A DNA stretch of 8,064 nt. It comes from Bacillota bacterium (GTDB lineage: Bacteria > Bacillota > Clostridia > Christensenellales > UBA1242). The stretch spans positions 1 to 8,064 of the forward strand of contig WQSK01000044.1 of assembly GCA_009787915.1 (NCBI GenBank), written 5' to 3'. The notes beneath the pieces were generated by a model. That model was given only the letters and a program-made list of their open reading frames with translations. It did no database searches and was not told the DNA's origin. How positions within the stretch are numbered: position 1 is the first letter of the stretch; each line of letters opens with the position of its first letter. Below are positions 1 to 5,446 of this stretch, in pieces. Made by a program: the position numbers and the translations under genes.

Positions 1-8
1 ACCTTTTT

Positions 9-17
9 TGCTATAAT
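9..17 (+). promoter_or_regulatory. extended -10 promoter of the rplJ-rplL operon
   Basis: TGCTATAAT is a perfect TGn extended -10 joined to a consensus TATAAT at 12-17. The matching -35 would fall just before the first base of the window and cannot be seen. Initiation would be expected at about 23-25, directly before the L10-type leader, so rplJL could be transcribed from its own promoter rather than only by readthrough from upstream genes. Assigned from the motif alone. Confidence 0.6.
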
Positions 18-27
18 ATTGTTATAA

Positions 28-100
28 ATCCGCCGAAGACCGCAAGCCGTTTTGTGAAAACAAAATCTAAGCCTTGCCTAGGGGAACCATCCTTTTTGCA
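28..100 (+). ncRNA. L10-type ribosomal protein leader (autoregulatory mRNA element)
   Basis: The untranslated leader of rplJ carries two blocks that resemble the conserved L10 leader of Firmicutes. One is CCGAAGACCGCAAGCC (about 33-48), similar to the CGAAGAC-GCAGG half of the kink-turn-like stem. The other is GCCTTGCCTAGGGG (71-84), similar to the CCUGCC-GAGG half. GCAAG in the first block pairs with CTTGC in the second. In known cases the L10(L12)4 complex binds this RNA and represses its own operon. The position directly before rplJ supports the call. Exact boundaries are uncertain without a covariance model search. Confidence 0.72.
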
Positions 101-130
101 TTCGTGGATTTAAATCTTTAAAAAGGAGGG
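87..130 (+). promoter_or_regulatory. hairpin that can sequester the rplJ ribosome binding site
   Basis: Bases 90-97 (TCCTTTTT) are exactly complementary to 120-127 (AAAAAGGA). After one A/G mismatch (89/128), CC at 87-88 pairs with GG at 129-130. The loop is 98-119 and contains the palindrome GATTTAAATC. The 3' arm covers most of the SD run AGGAGGGG (124-131), eight or so bases before the TTG start. This suggests a translational switch joined to the L10 leader: closed when L10-L12 is bound, open otherwise. The pairing is seen directly; the switching is inferred. Confidence 0.5.
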
Positions 131-137
131 GAAGTAT

Positions 138-668
138 TTGGAAAAAAAGTCAAAAGCACGTCTTGAGAAAGAAAAAACCATTTCCGAGATTGAAACAAAT
201 TTGAAAACCGCCAAAAGTGTTGTCTTTGTGGATTACCGCGGGATTACGCTTTCCGAGGTCACAAAATTGCGTTCAAAACTTAGAAAAGCGGGCGTTGTAT
301 ACAAGGTTTATAAAAACAATTTGATGAGAATTGCGTTAAACAATCTTGGGATTACAGGTCTTGACGAAAAGTTGGCGGGCACATTGGCCGTTGCTTTTGG
401 AATGCAAGACGAAGTTGCAGGGGCAAAAATTATTCTTGACGAAAAATTCAAGGATAAAATGGCTTTGCAATTTGGGCTCTTAGGGAACGACATCTTGGAC
501 GAAGCGGGTGTTAAGGCACTTGCCACGATGCCAAGCAAAGAGGTTTTGGTTGCGCAACTTCTTGGGTTGTTGCAATCTGGGGCGCGCAATATCGCGACTG
601 TTGTCAATGCGGTGCCGCGTAACCTTGCGGTTGTTATAGACCAAAGGTCAAAACAACTTAGTGCGTGA
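138..668 (+). CDS. rplJ: 50S ribosomal protein L10
   Basis: L10 forms the base of the L7/L12 stalk on the large ribosomal subunit. It binds 23S rRNA through its N-terminal domain and carries L7/L12 dimers on its C-terminal helix, which recruits translation GTPases. Family marks are VVFVDYRGIT (28-37), KVYKNNLMRIA (56-66), GTLAVAFG (81-88, where many homologues have GPTAIAF), a PSKEVLVAQLLG segment (132-143) and the C-terminal helix (about 148-175). At 176 residues it has a normal length. The start is TTG at 138, chosen because AGGAGGGG (124-131) lies at ideal spacing and the family N-terminus fits. It is first in a two-gene operon with rplL and probably autoregulated through the leader RNA. 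The rare TTG start may also damp initiation. Confidence 0.97.
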   Translation: MEKKSKARLEKEKTISEIETNLKTAKSVVFVDYRGITLSEVTKLRSKLRKAGVVYKVYKNNLMRIALNNLGITGLDEKLAGTLAVAFGMQDEVAGAKIILDEKFKDKMALQFGLLGNDILDEAGVKALATMPSKEVLVAQLLGLLQSGARNIATVVNAVPRNLAVVIDQRSKQLSA

Positions 669-687
669 TGCCACGGGGAATAAACTC

Positions 688-699
688 GCCCGAGAGGGC
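688..699 (+). other. small GNRA-capped hairpin between rplJ and rplL
   Basis: GCCC-GAGA-GGGC forms a short stem with a GNRA-type tetraloop in the 63-base rplJ-rplL gap. It is followed by A-rich sequence rather than a T-run, so it is not an obvious terminator on the plus strand. It overlaps the decamer CTCGCCCGAG (686-695) that recurs at the rplL terminator. A role in RNA processing, or in setting the higher rplL expression needed for several L12 copies per L10, is possible but unproven. Confidence 0.35.
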
Positions 700-731
700 A
701 CAAAAAATTAAAAATTAAGGAGAATTAAAAA

Positions 732-1118
732 ATGGCTGATGTTAAAAAACTTGTTACGGAAATCGAAAAACTTACACTTGTTGAGGCAAGCGAACTTGTA
801 AAGGCACTTGAAGAAAAATTTGGGGTTAGCGCGGCTGCGGTTGCTGTTGCTGCTGGTCCTGCTACTGCGGCTCCTGGTGCTGCACCTGCTGAGGCTGCTG
901 CTGCTAAGTCTGAATTTGACATTGTCTTGAAAGATGCAGGCGCAAACAAAATCCAAGTTATCAAAGCGGTTAAAGAAATCACAGGACTTGGACTCTCTGA
1001 AGCAAAAGAAATCGTTGATAACGCACCGAAGCCTATCAAGGAAAAAGTTCCTGCTGCGGAAGCAAAAGAAATCGAGAAAAAACTTAAAGAAGCTGGCGCG
1101 ACTGTTGAACTTAAGTAA
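732..1118 (+). CDS. rplL: 50S ribosomal protein L7/L12
   Basis: L7/L12 is the multi-copy flexible stalk protein that contacts EF-Tu, EF-G, IF2 and release factors. The 128-residue protein has the standard three parts: an N-terminal dimerisation helix region (1-32, ending EEKFGV), an Ala/Pro/Gly-rich hinge (about 34-58), and a globular C-terminal domain (60-128) with the signature FDIVLKDAGANKIQVIKAVKEITGLGL and the ending GATVELK. The hinge is encoded by a run of GCN codons, mainly GCT, and is locally low in complexity. The SD AAGGAG at 717-722 stands 9 bases before the ATG. The gene follows rplJ by 63 bases and ends before a strong terminator, so the operon appears to be rplJL only. Confidence 0.98.
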   Translation: MADVKKLVTEIEKLTLVEASELVKALEEKFGVSAAAVAVAAGPATAAPGAAPAEAAAAKSEFDIVLKDAGANKIQVIKAVKEITGLGLSEAKEIVDNAPKPIKEKVPAAEAKEIEKKLKEAGATVELK

Positions 1119-1139
1119 AAACCCTCGGCCTGAAGAGCA

Positions 1140-1158
1140 CCCCCTTTACGAAAGGGGG
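1140..1158 (+). other. perfect 8-bp hairpin downstream of rplL
   Basis: CCCCCTTT (1140-1147), loop ACG, AAAGGGGG (1151-1158). It is a stable stem, but no T-run follows directly. It lies between the rplL stop and the terminator at 1168-1194 and is most simply a 3'-end stabilising or processing stem. CTCGG at 1124-1128, before it, can pair with CCGAG at 1177-1181 in the loop of the following terminator, so a larger alternative fold exists. Confidence 0.55.
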
Positions 1159-1167
1159 AATACCAAG

Positions 1168-1194
1168 AAACCTCGCCCGAGTGCGGGGTTTTTT
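1168..1194 (+). terminator. rho-independent terminator of rplJL
   Basis: AAACCTCGC (1168-1176) pairs over nine positions, with one T-G wobble, with GCGGGGTTT (1183-1191) around a six-base loop. The T-run continues to 1194. This is a good intrinsic terminator and separates rplJL from the genes that follow. Confidence 0.85.
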
Positions 1195-1220
1195 GTTGCA
1201 AAAAAAATGGCGATTGGGTA

Positions 1221-1258
1221 TTGTAATTGGAATCTTGTTGGTATAGAGTTGATACTAT
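1221..1258 (+). promoter_or_regulatory. possible promoter of the small gene at 1274
   Basis: Two overlapping candidates are visible. TTGTAA (1221-1226) with TGG-TATAGA (1239-1247) has a 15-base spacer, which is short, and the extended -10 could compensate. TGA-TACTAT (1250-1258) is a second extended -10 without a recognisable -35. Both lie after the rplL terminator and before the small gene's ribosome binding site. Confidence 0.3.
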
Positions 1259-1273
1259 CGGGGGGTACGAAAG

Positions 1274-1492
1274 ATGGCAAGATATTTTCTGGCAACTTGT
1301 AATTGCGGCGGCGTTATGTTGGTCGAGGACAATGGTATTGCGTGGCAAGATAAAAAGGCTTTTTGTATCAGTAGATGTCATAACCCTGATATTATACTTG
1401 TTGAACGCAGGAAGGCATTTGGTGATATTCGCAGGACTGAATTTGCTACAAAAAAAGAAGAAGAGAAACGCATTGACTATTTTGGCGTTTGA
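1274..1492 (+). CDS. small Cys-containing hypothetical protein (72 aa)
   Basis: Family not recognised. The 72-residue product has four cysteines as CxC (C9, C11) and CxxxC (C31, C35) plus H36, which could bind a metal, and a charged C-terminal tail (KKEEEKR at 60-66). No signal peptide or membrane helix is seen. The ATG at 1274 is chosen because the G-run 1260-1265 followed by T (GGGGGT) can pair with the anti-SD through a G-U wobble at about 8 bases. An overlapping reading frame (1227-1502) is more hydrophobic, has no SD and looks less protein-like. The gene stands alone between the rplL terminator and the rseP promoter, whose -35 lies inside its 3' end. Could be spurious. Confidence 0.45.
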   Translation: MARYFLATCNCGGVMLVEDNGIAWQDKKAFCISRCHNPDIILVERRKAFGDIRRTEFATKKEEEKRIDYFGV

Positions 1493-1503
1493 TGTTATAT
1501 AAT
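1473..1503 (+). promoter_or_regulatory. rseP promoter placed directly at the start codon
   Basis: TTGACT (1473-1478) is followed after 17 bases by TGT-TATATA (extended -10, hexamer 1496-1501). An overlapping TATAAT occupies 1498-1503. With initiation about 7 bases after the -10, transcription would start at about 1508-1511, the rseP ATG, giving a leaderless or nearly leaderless mRNA. The promoter overlaps the 3' end of the small gene before it. Confidence 0.6.
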
Positions 1504-1510
1504 ATGCTAT

Positions 1511-2614
1511 ATGGTGTTGGTTTACATTGCGGTCGCGCTTTTGATGCTCATGTTCATGATAACTGTCCACGAGTTGGGGCATTATCTTACGGCAAAGTTG
1601 CTTAAGTTCCGCGTGAACGAATTTGCGATTGGATTTGGAAAACCTTTGTTCAAGCGCGTGAGTAAAAAAACGGGTGAGATATTTACAATACGGGCGATTC
1701 CGTTTGGGGGCTTTTGTGCGTTCGAGGACGAGGGGGAAGCAGGTGCGCCTGGCGCCGAAAAAGATAACAAAGACGAAGAATTGTTGACTCCACAAGCACG
1801 GTTGGCGAAAGAAAACGCAATTCCTTTCAACAAAATGGCACCTTGGAAGCGGTTGATTGTTTTGTTCTCGGGTGCGTTTTTTAATCTTGTTTGCGGGATA
1901 ATTTTCGCGATGATACTTGTTGGTGCCGTGGGGTACCACCAACGTGTTGAAGTCACCGCTATTGACCGCGCGCCTACGAACGAGGCCTTGATGGTTGGTG
2001 ATGTTATTACGCACCTCAATGGAAATCGATTTACGTTTTTGGACAACTATGTATCTCAGGTTTCTCCGTTTCAGATAAACCAAGAGTTTACGCTCACGAT
2101 TATTCGTGACGGTGTGACGCAGGATATTGTTGTTTCTAAGGGCGAGATTATAAACGCCAACGGGGTGCAATATTGGGGTGTTGGGATAGACGGCATCATT
2201 AGTTTTGAAAACGCAACATTTGCCGAAGCAATTCGATACGGGTTTATATTTTCTATGGAGTTGGCCCTTATGTTGTTTAGGTTCTTGGGACAAATGGTGA
2301 CGTTCCAGGTGTCGCTATCTGACATGGGCGGTACGTTCTCGACCATTGCGGTCATGAGCCATGCCGTTAGTATAGAGTGGATGAACCTTTTGATTTTGAT
2401 ACCGCTTATAAGTATCAACTTGGCGGTGATGAATCTTTTGCCTGTTCCTGCGCTGGACGGGGCGAGAATGGTTTTTGTCGTCATAGAATGGATACGCGGC
2501 CGACCCGTGAGGCGTGAACTCGAGGAGCGCATTCACATGATTGGGCTATTTGCGCTCTTGGCTTTTATTCTGTTATTGGATTTGAATTTCCTGATATTCC
2601 AGCAACTGTTTTAG
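1511..2614 (+). CDS. rseP: site-2 intramembrane zinc metalloprotease (RseP/RasP)
   Basis: An M50-family intramembrane protease that cleaves membrane segments, such as anti-sigma factors and remnant signal peptides. Catalytic HELGH is at 20-24 in the first membrane helix, followed by the GFG (41-43) and FGGF (65-68) conserved elements, a second helix with GAFFN (121-125), one PDZ domain (about 147-228), and C-terminal helices carrying NLLPVPALDG (308-317), where D316 should be the third zinc ligand. The family usually has LDGG; here it is LDGA. At 367 residues it matches Gram-positive single-PDZ forms. The ATG at 1511 gives the usual 19 residues before the active-site His, so it is preferred although no SD precedes it. 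dxr and ispG, frequent neighbours, are absent; a PolC-like N-terminal module follows 9 bases after the stop, an operon arrangement. Confidence 0.93.
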   Translation: MVLVYIAVALLMLMFMITVHELGHYLTAKLLKFRVNEFAIGFGKPLFKRVSKKTGEIFTIRAIPFGGFCAFEDEGEAGAPGAEKDNKDEELLTPQARLAKENAIPFNKMAPWKRLIVLFSGAFFNLVCGIIFAMILVGAVGYHQRVEVTAIDRAPTNEALMVGDVITHLNGNRFTFLDNYVSQVSPFQINQEFTLTIIRDGVTQDIVVSKGEIINANGVQYWGVGIDGIISFENATFAEAIRYGFIFSMELALMLFRFLGQMVTFQVSLSDMGGTFSTIAVMSHAVSIEWMNLLILIPLISINLAVMNLLPVPALDGARMVFVVIEWIRGRPVRRELEERIHMIGLFALLAFILLLDLNFLIFQQLF

Positions 2615-2623
2615 GGGCGCGTG

Positions 2624-3292
2624 ATGTTAAGATACGACCAAAGATTTTTTATGTTTGACCGCGCCGTTTATAAAAAAGGGGCGAAAACCTTGCGTCTTGA
2701 TTTTATTTGTTTTGGGTCGTATACTCCGCAGATTCCTGAGTTAGAAAAACAGGTAACACGTCAAGTCGTGGACTTTTTAGAAGAAAAAATTAACATCGAG
2801 TTTGCGTACAATGTTGTTTCGCGCGACAGGTCGCAGGCCGAGGACAAGGCCGAGCGGGCACGTCAGGGGTTAGAAGAATTTATGGCTTCAAGACCTGTGC
2901 AGACGCGTGTGGACAAGACTTTGCACGTTTCAAAGACCGAGTACCTATTTGGCGCGGGTGTGAAATCAAGACCTGTGAAGATAAAATTCCTAAGGTTTTC
3001 GCGGGACCTGCAAGTGACGGCAGGGACGGTTCGGTTTTTAAAGAAACGCGAATACAAACGCATTGACAAAGACACGGGGGCGGAGGTAACCAAGGGTTAT
3101 TGGACATTTGTGCTGGATGACGGCGAGAATCAACTGCAATGTGTGTTTTTCCCGAACAAAAAAAATACAGCCTCGTTTGAAAAAGTTGCGGACTTTGAAA
3201 CCTATTGCATGGTGGGGACTTATGACAAAAACAATCGGGGCGACCCGTCGTTTAGGGTTGCGGGTGTCAGTTATTGTGCCTTTGAAAAGTAG
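2624..3292 (+). CDS. stand-alone PolC-type N-terminal (NII-like) plus OB-fold protein
   Basis: By eye the 222-residue product (223 if GTG 2621 is the start) resembles the N-terminal part of Gram-positive DNA polymerase III PolC. Using GTG numbering, residues 12-66 (FDRAVYKKGAKTLRLDF, later INIEFAYNV) match the NII-like domain. The segment near 107-123 (EYLFGAGVKSRPVKIKF) matches the linker usually seen as FGKKIKG-PIPIK. Residues 130-220 match the OB-fold (TAGTVRFLKKREYKR, YWTFVLDDGENQLQCVFF). It ends with TAG exactly where PolC would enter its PHP domain (usually ELHLHT), and no PHP, exonuclease or polymerase remnant is seen downstream. AGGGG at 2613-2617, over the rseP stop, suits ATG 2624. 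The position after rseP is typical for polC. It may be part of a split PolC, a degraded remnant kept for the OB-fold, or a distinct nucleic-acid-binding protein. Confidence 0.6.
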   Translation: MLRYDQRFFMFDRAVYKKGAKTLRLDFICFGSYTPQIPELEKQVTRQVVDFLEEKINIEFAYNVVSRDRSQAEDKAERARQGLEEFMASRPVQTRVDKTLHVSKTEYLFGAGVKSRPVKIKFLRFSRDLQVTAGTVRFLKKREYKRIDKDTGAEVTKGYWTFVLDDGENQLQCVFFPNKKNTASFEKVADFETYCMVGTYDKNNRGDPSFRVAGVSYCAFEK

Positions 3293-3295
3293 GGG

Positions 3296-3324
3296 TTGAT
3301 TTTTATAATTTTTTGTGTTATAGT
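3296..3324 (+). promoter_or_regulatory. extended -10 promoter abutting the gene at 3331
   Basis: TTGATT (3296-3301), a 17-base spacer, and TGT-TATAGT (3316-3324, extended -10). Only six bases separate the hexamer from the ATG at 3331, so the expected transcription start coincides with the start codon. The -35 begins four bases after the stop of the preceding gene. Confidence 0.6.
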
Positions 3325-3330
3325 AATTGC

Positions 3331-3765
3331 ATGAGAATACATGAAAAAATCAATCATACTATCGAGGAAAAAAGAGTTTTGGGGCGACTTGCGCGGGAAG
3401 GGGCGCGTTCCAGTTTGGGTATTGCCGAAAAAGACAGCATCGTTTTCCAGACGTATCAAGAGTCTAAGGAAGAATTGCATTATTTGGGGGATGCCCTTGA
3501 CGATGAGGAAAAGTTGAGGCATGACAGGCTTTCAAACTTTGTGGGGGTTTATGAAAACAAAGCCCAAATCGCAGAAAAGTTTGCGGACTTTGAGTCCTAT
3601 GATGAGCAAGTAGATATGCCAAAACATTTGCGGGAAGTGTCTGCAAGCGGTCGCAAGTCGAACCGTGAACTTAACGAGCGTGCCGGAAAACGTGCGCGGA
3701 GTTTGGCGACTTTGCGCGTGATTGTGCGAAAAACAGAGTTGAAAGAACAGGGTAACGGAATTTAA
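3331..3765 (+). CDS. hypothetical charged protein (144 aa)
   Basis: Not recognised. The product is soluble-looking, without signal peptide or membrane helix, and rich in Glu, Lys and Arg. Residues 1-60 look helical (IHEKINHTIEEKRVLGRLAREG), the middle is acidic (GDALDDEEK, 53-61), and the C-terminal 40 residues are strongly basic (SGRKSNRELNERAGKRARSLATLRV), which would suit RNA, DNA or acidic-protein binding; this is a guess. ATG 3331 is chosen over an in-frame TTG at 3313, because the TTG lies inside the promoter spacer and its extension would carry the -10. No SD is present. The gene ends 11 bases from the convergent sigG stop, with no terminator between them. Confidence 0.7.
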   Translation: MRIHEKINHTIEEKRVLGRLAREGARSSLGIAEKDSIVFQTYQESKEELHYLGDALDDEEKLRHDRLSNFVGVYENKAQIAEKFADFESYDEQVDMPKHLREVSASGRKSNRELNERAGKRARSLATLRVIVRKTELKEQGNGI

Positions 3766-3776
3766 GTTTTAGAAAA

Positions 3777-4547
3777 TTATTTCATATGCTGTTCAATGCC
3801 TGCGAGGGCGGTTTTTTCCAAACGGCTTACTTGGGCTTGGGAGATTCCCACTTCACGGCTGACTTCGATTTGGGTTTTGCCGTGAAAGTATCGCATAACC
3901 AAAATTTCCCGTTCGCGCTCGCCCAACGATTTGATTGCGTGTTCCAACATTATGTTGCTGACCAAAATGTCGGTTTCGTCGTCGGCAGCCGCGATTTTTT
4001 CCATCATAGAAACGCCTTTTGATTCGCTGTCAAAGATTGTTTCGTCCAAACTGAGGGTGCTACTTGTGGCGTTTAGTGCGAAAAAAACCTGGGTGTAAGA
4101 GAGTTCAAGGTCTTTGGCAATTTCGTCTATGGTTGGTTCTTTGCCCGTTTCGGAAATAATGCGCTCTTTTGACATGAGGGCGCGGTAGGCGATATCACGG
4201 AGGCTGCGGCTGATACGCAAACTGTTTGTGTCGCGCATGAATCGCCGAATCTCCCCCAGAATCATAGGTACGGCATAAGTGGAGAACTGGACATTGAATT
4301 GGGGGTTAAAGTTGTCGATTGCTTTTATAAGACCAATGCACCCGATTTGAAAGTAATCATCGGTTGGGCCTTTTTTGTTTATATATCTTTGTATTACCGA
4401 AAGAACAAGGCGCATATTCGCGTGGATAAATTCTGTGCGGGCTTCTTTGTCACCGCCGCGGATACGGGATAGATATTCAAGTTGTTTCTCGTTCGCCATG
4501 CGGGGCAAAAAAGATGTATCTACGCCTGCGATTTCGACTTTTGCCAT
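3777..4547 (-). CDS. sigG: RNA polymerase sporulation sigma factor SigG
   Basis: SigG directs late forespore transcription after engulfment. The N-terminal signature KVEIAGVDTS is diagnostic of SigG over SigF. Using the numbering from GTG 4562, region 2 is about 41-111 (MRLVLSVIQRY, QIGCIGLIKAIDNF, FSTYAVPMILGEIRRFMRD), region 3 about 118-190 (SRSLRDIAYRAL), and region 4 about 207-256 with the helix-turn-helix KTQIEVSREVGISQAQVSRLEK (229-250). ATG 4547 gives 256 residues, close to the 260 of B. subtilis; GTG 4562 would add MKNII. Neither start has a recognisable SD. In other spore formers sigG follows the spoIIGA-sigE genes or neighbours ylmC; here it is single, convergent with the 144-residue gene and divergent from an envelope gene. 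Expression in the forespore is presumably SigF/SigG dependent. Confidence 0.95.
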   Translation of the reverse strand: MAKVEIAGVDTSFLPRMANEKQLEYLSRIRGGDKEARTEFIHANMRLVLSVIQRYINKKGPTDDYFQIGCIGLIKAIDNFNPQFNVQFSTYAVPMILGEIRRFMRDTNSLRISRSLRDIAYRALMSKERIISETGKEPTIDEIAKDLELSYTQVFFALNATSSTLSLDETIFDSESKGVSMMEKIAAADDETDILVSNIMLEHAIKSLGEREREILVMRYFHGKTQIEVSREVGISQAQVSRLEKTALAGIEQHMK

Positions 4548-4577
4548 TATTATATTTTTCACGATTAGTGGGGCTAT

Positions 4578-4587
4578 TATTCATTCC
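4578..4587 (-). promoter_or_regulatory. possible SigF-type -10 element upstream of sigG
   Basis: Read on the minus strand, GGAATGAATA matches the SigF -10 consensus GGNRANAHTR at 9 of 10 positions and lies about 30 bases before the ATG at 4547. The -35 expected 15 bases upstream is poor: AACTA against GYWTA. SigF control of sigG is established in B. subtilis, which makes the site plausible, but the sequence evidence is thin. Confidence 0.25.
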
Positions 4588-4605
4588 GAATGCGTGAGAT
4601 TTTAG

Positions 4606-4633
4606 TTGACAGACATTTTTTTTTTTTTATAAT
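4606..4633 (+). promoter_or_regulatory. near-consensus SigA promoter with T13 run in the spacer
   Basis: Perfect TTGACA (4606-4611) and perfect TATAAT (4628-4633) are separated by 16 bases. Twelve of those bases are T, and together with the first T of the -10 they form an unbroken T13 run (4616-4628). Initiation is expected near 4640, leaving a short leader with AGGAGG (4652-4657) six bases before the ATG at 4664. This is the best promoter in the window. Slippage of the homopolymer would change the spacer length. Confidence 0.85.
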
Positions 4634-4663
4634 ACGGTACCTGAAAAAATTAGGAGGAATATT

Positions 4664-5446
4664 ATGAAGGCTAAAGATTTCGTATTACTGGCATTGGGAG
4701 TACTTGCCGTTACAAATGGGGCGCAGTTGATTAATAGAAACTTGCGAATCGCGGACCTTGAACAAAATACGGTTGTTAAAGCAGGGAAACTTGAAACTAA
4801 AGCAGCGACGATAGAGGACCTGCAACAACAGTTAGAGCAACAAATGGCACAGAGTGAACAAGAAAAAGCGGGGCTTAGACAAGAGGGGGCAGACCTCAGA
4901 GGCAATTTGCAGGGTGCGAATCAAGGGTTGCGCCTTGCCAAAGCGCAGTTGGATGCAGTGGTGTTTCAGCGTGATGCGGTGACGGAGTTGCTACTTGTGA
5001 AATTGCGAGAGTTCGCCTTTAGGAGCGGATATCGTTTTTCTGACATCGAAACAGAGTTGGAGAGCCTTAGGTTGGCACTTCAAGGGCACGTTGATTCGCT
5101 TGGTGCGGAAAAAGAGCGGATGCCTGACCTATACGAGGAGATAGGGCCGAGGCTTTTCAGTCACTCCCATGCTGAGTTTGCCAGTGAGATGTTAAATGCT
5201 TTTTCAAACACGCGTGAAATTGAACGCGTTTTTAGGGTTGCTGGAAACAATCGTGAAAGACACGCAGGGCGCGAGATTCGGGCTCTTTTGCGTGAGGACA
5301 CTCAGAGTGCAGATATGACCGCCGAGAGGATTGGTAGGAATTTTAGGGCGGTGTCGTTTAACGAGGCCTTGAGGCGAATGGACCCGCAAGAAAAACGTGC
5401 GAATATGCTCAGGAAGCAAACCCCAGTCCGTGAACTTGATTTCTAA
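4664..5446 (+). CDS. membrane-anchored coiled-coil protein, function unknown
   Basis: Family not recognised. The 260-residue product starts with MKAKDF and a hydrophobic segment (about 6-18, VLLALGVLAV) that looks like an uncleaved signal anchor, so most of the protein should lie outside the membrane. Residues about 27-105 are rich in Leu, Gln, Glu and Ala with heptad-like spacing (IEDLQQQLEQQMAQSEQEKAGL), a likely coiled coil. The rest (106-260) is a charged, Arg-rich, probably helical domain without visible catalytic motif. Start and expression are well supported by AGGAGG at 4652-4657 and the strong promoter at 4606-4633. It diverges from sigG and precedes a surface protein gene by 57 bases. 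A structural or scaffold role at the envelope is inferred only from architecture. Confidence 0.8.
   Translation: MKAKDFVLLALGVLAVTNGAQLINRNLRIADLEQNTVVKAGKLETKAATIEDLQQQLEQQMAQSEQEKAGLRQEGADLRGNLQGANQGLRLAKAQLDAVVFQRDAVTELLLVKLREFAFRSGYRFSDIETELESLRLALQGHVDSLGAEKERMPDLYEEIGPRLFSHSHAEFASEMLNAFSNTREIERVFRVAGNNRERHAGREIRALLREDTQSADMTAERIGRNFRAVSFNEALRRMDPQEKRANMLRKQTPVRELDF

Noticed and set aside
842..907. GCT-rich repeat-like DNA within rplL.
   Set aside because: It encodes the normal Ala-rich hinge of L7/L12 and is explained by the protein.
1227..1502. An alternative 91-codon frame overlapping the 72-residue gene.
   Set aside because: No SD precedes its ATG, it would run through the rseP promoter, and its product is an unlikely mix of hydrophobic and Lys-rich stretches. 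The frame at 1274 fits better.
725..2293. A long open minus-strand frame (about 520 codons) opposite rplL and rseP.
   Set aside because: It is antisense to two clear conserved genes and to the rplJL terminator, its sequence is low in protein character, and the openness follows from codon bias of the real genes.
3179..3600. Similar 27-base stretches encoding EKVADFETY (3179-3205) and EKFADFESY (3574-3600) in two adjacent genes.
   Set aside because: 23 of 27 bases match, but the similarity does not extend on either side, so a duplication cannot be argued. Treated as coincidence.
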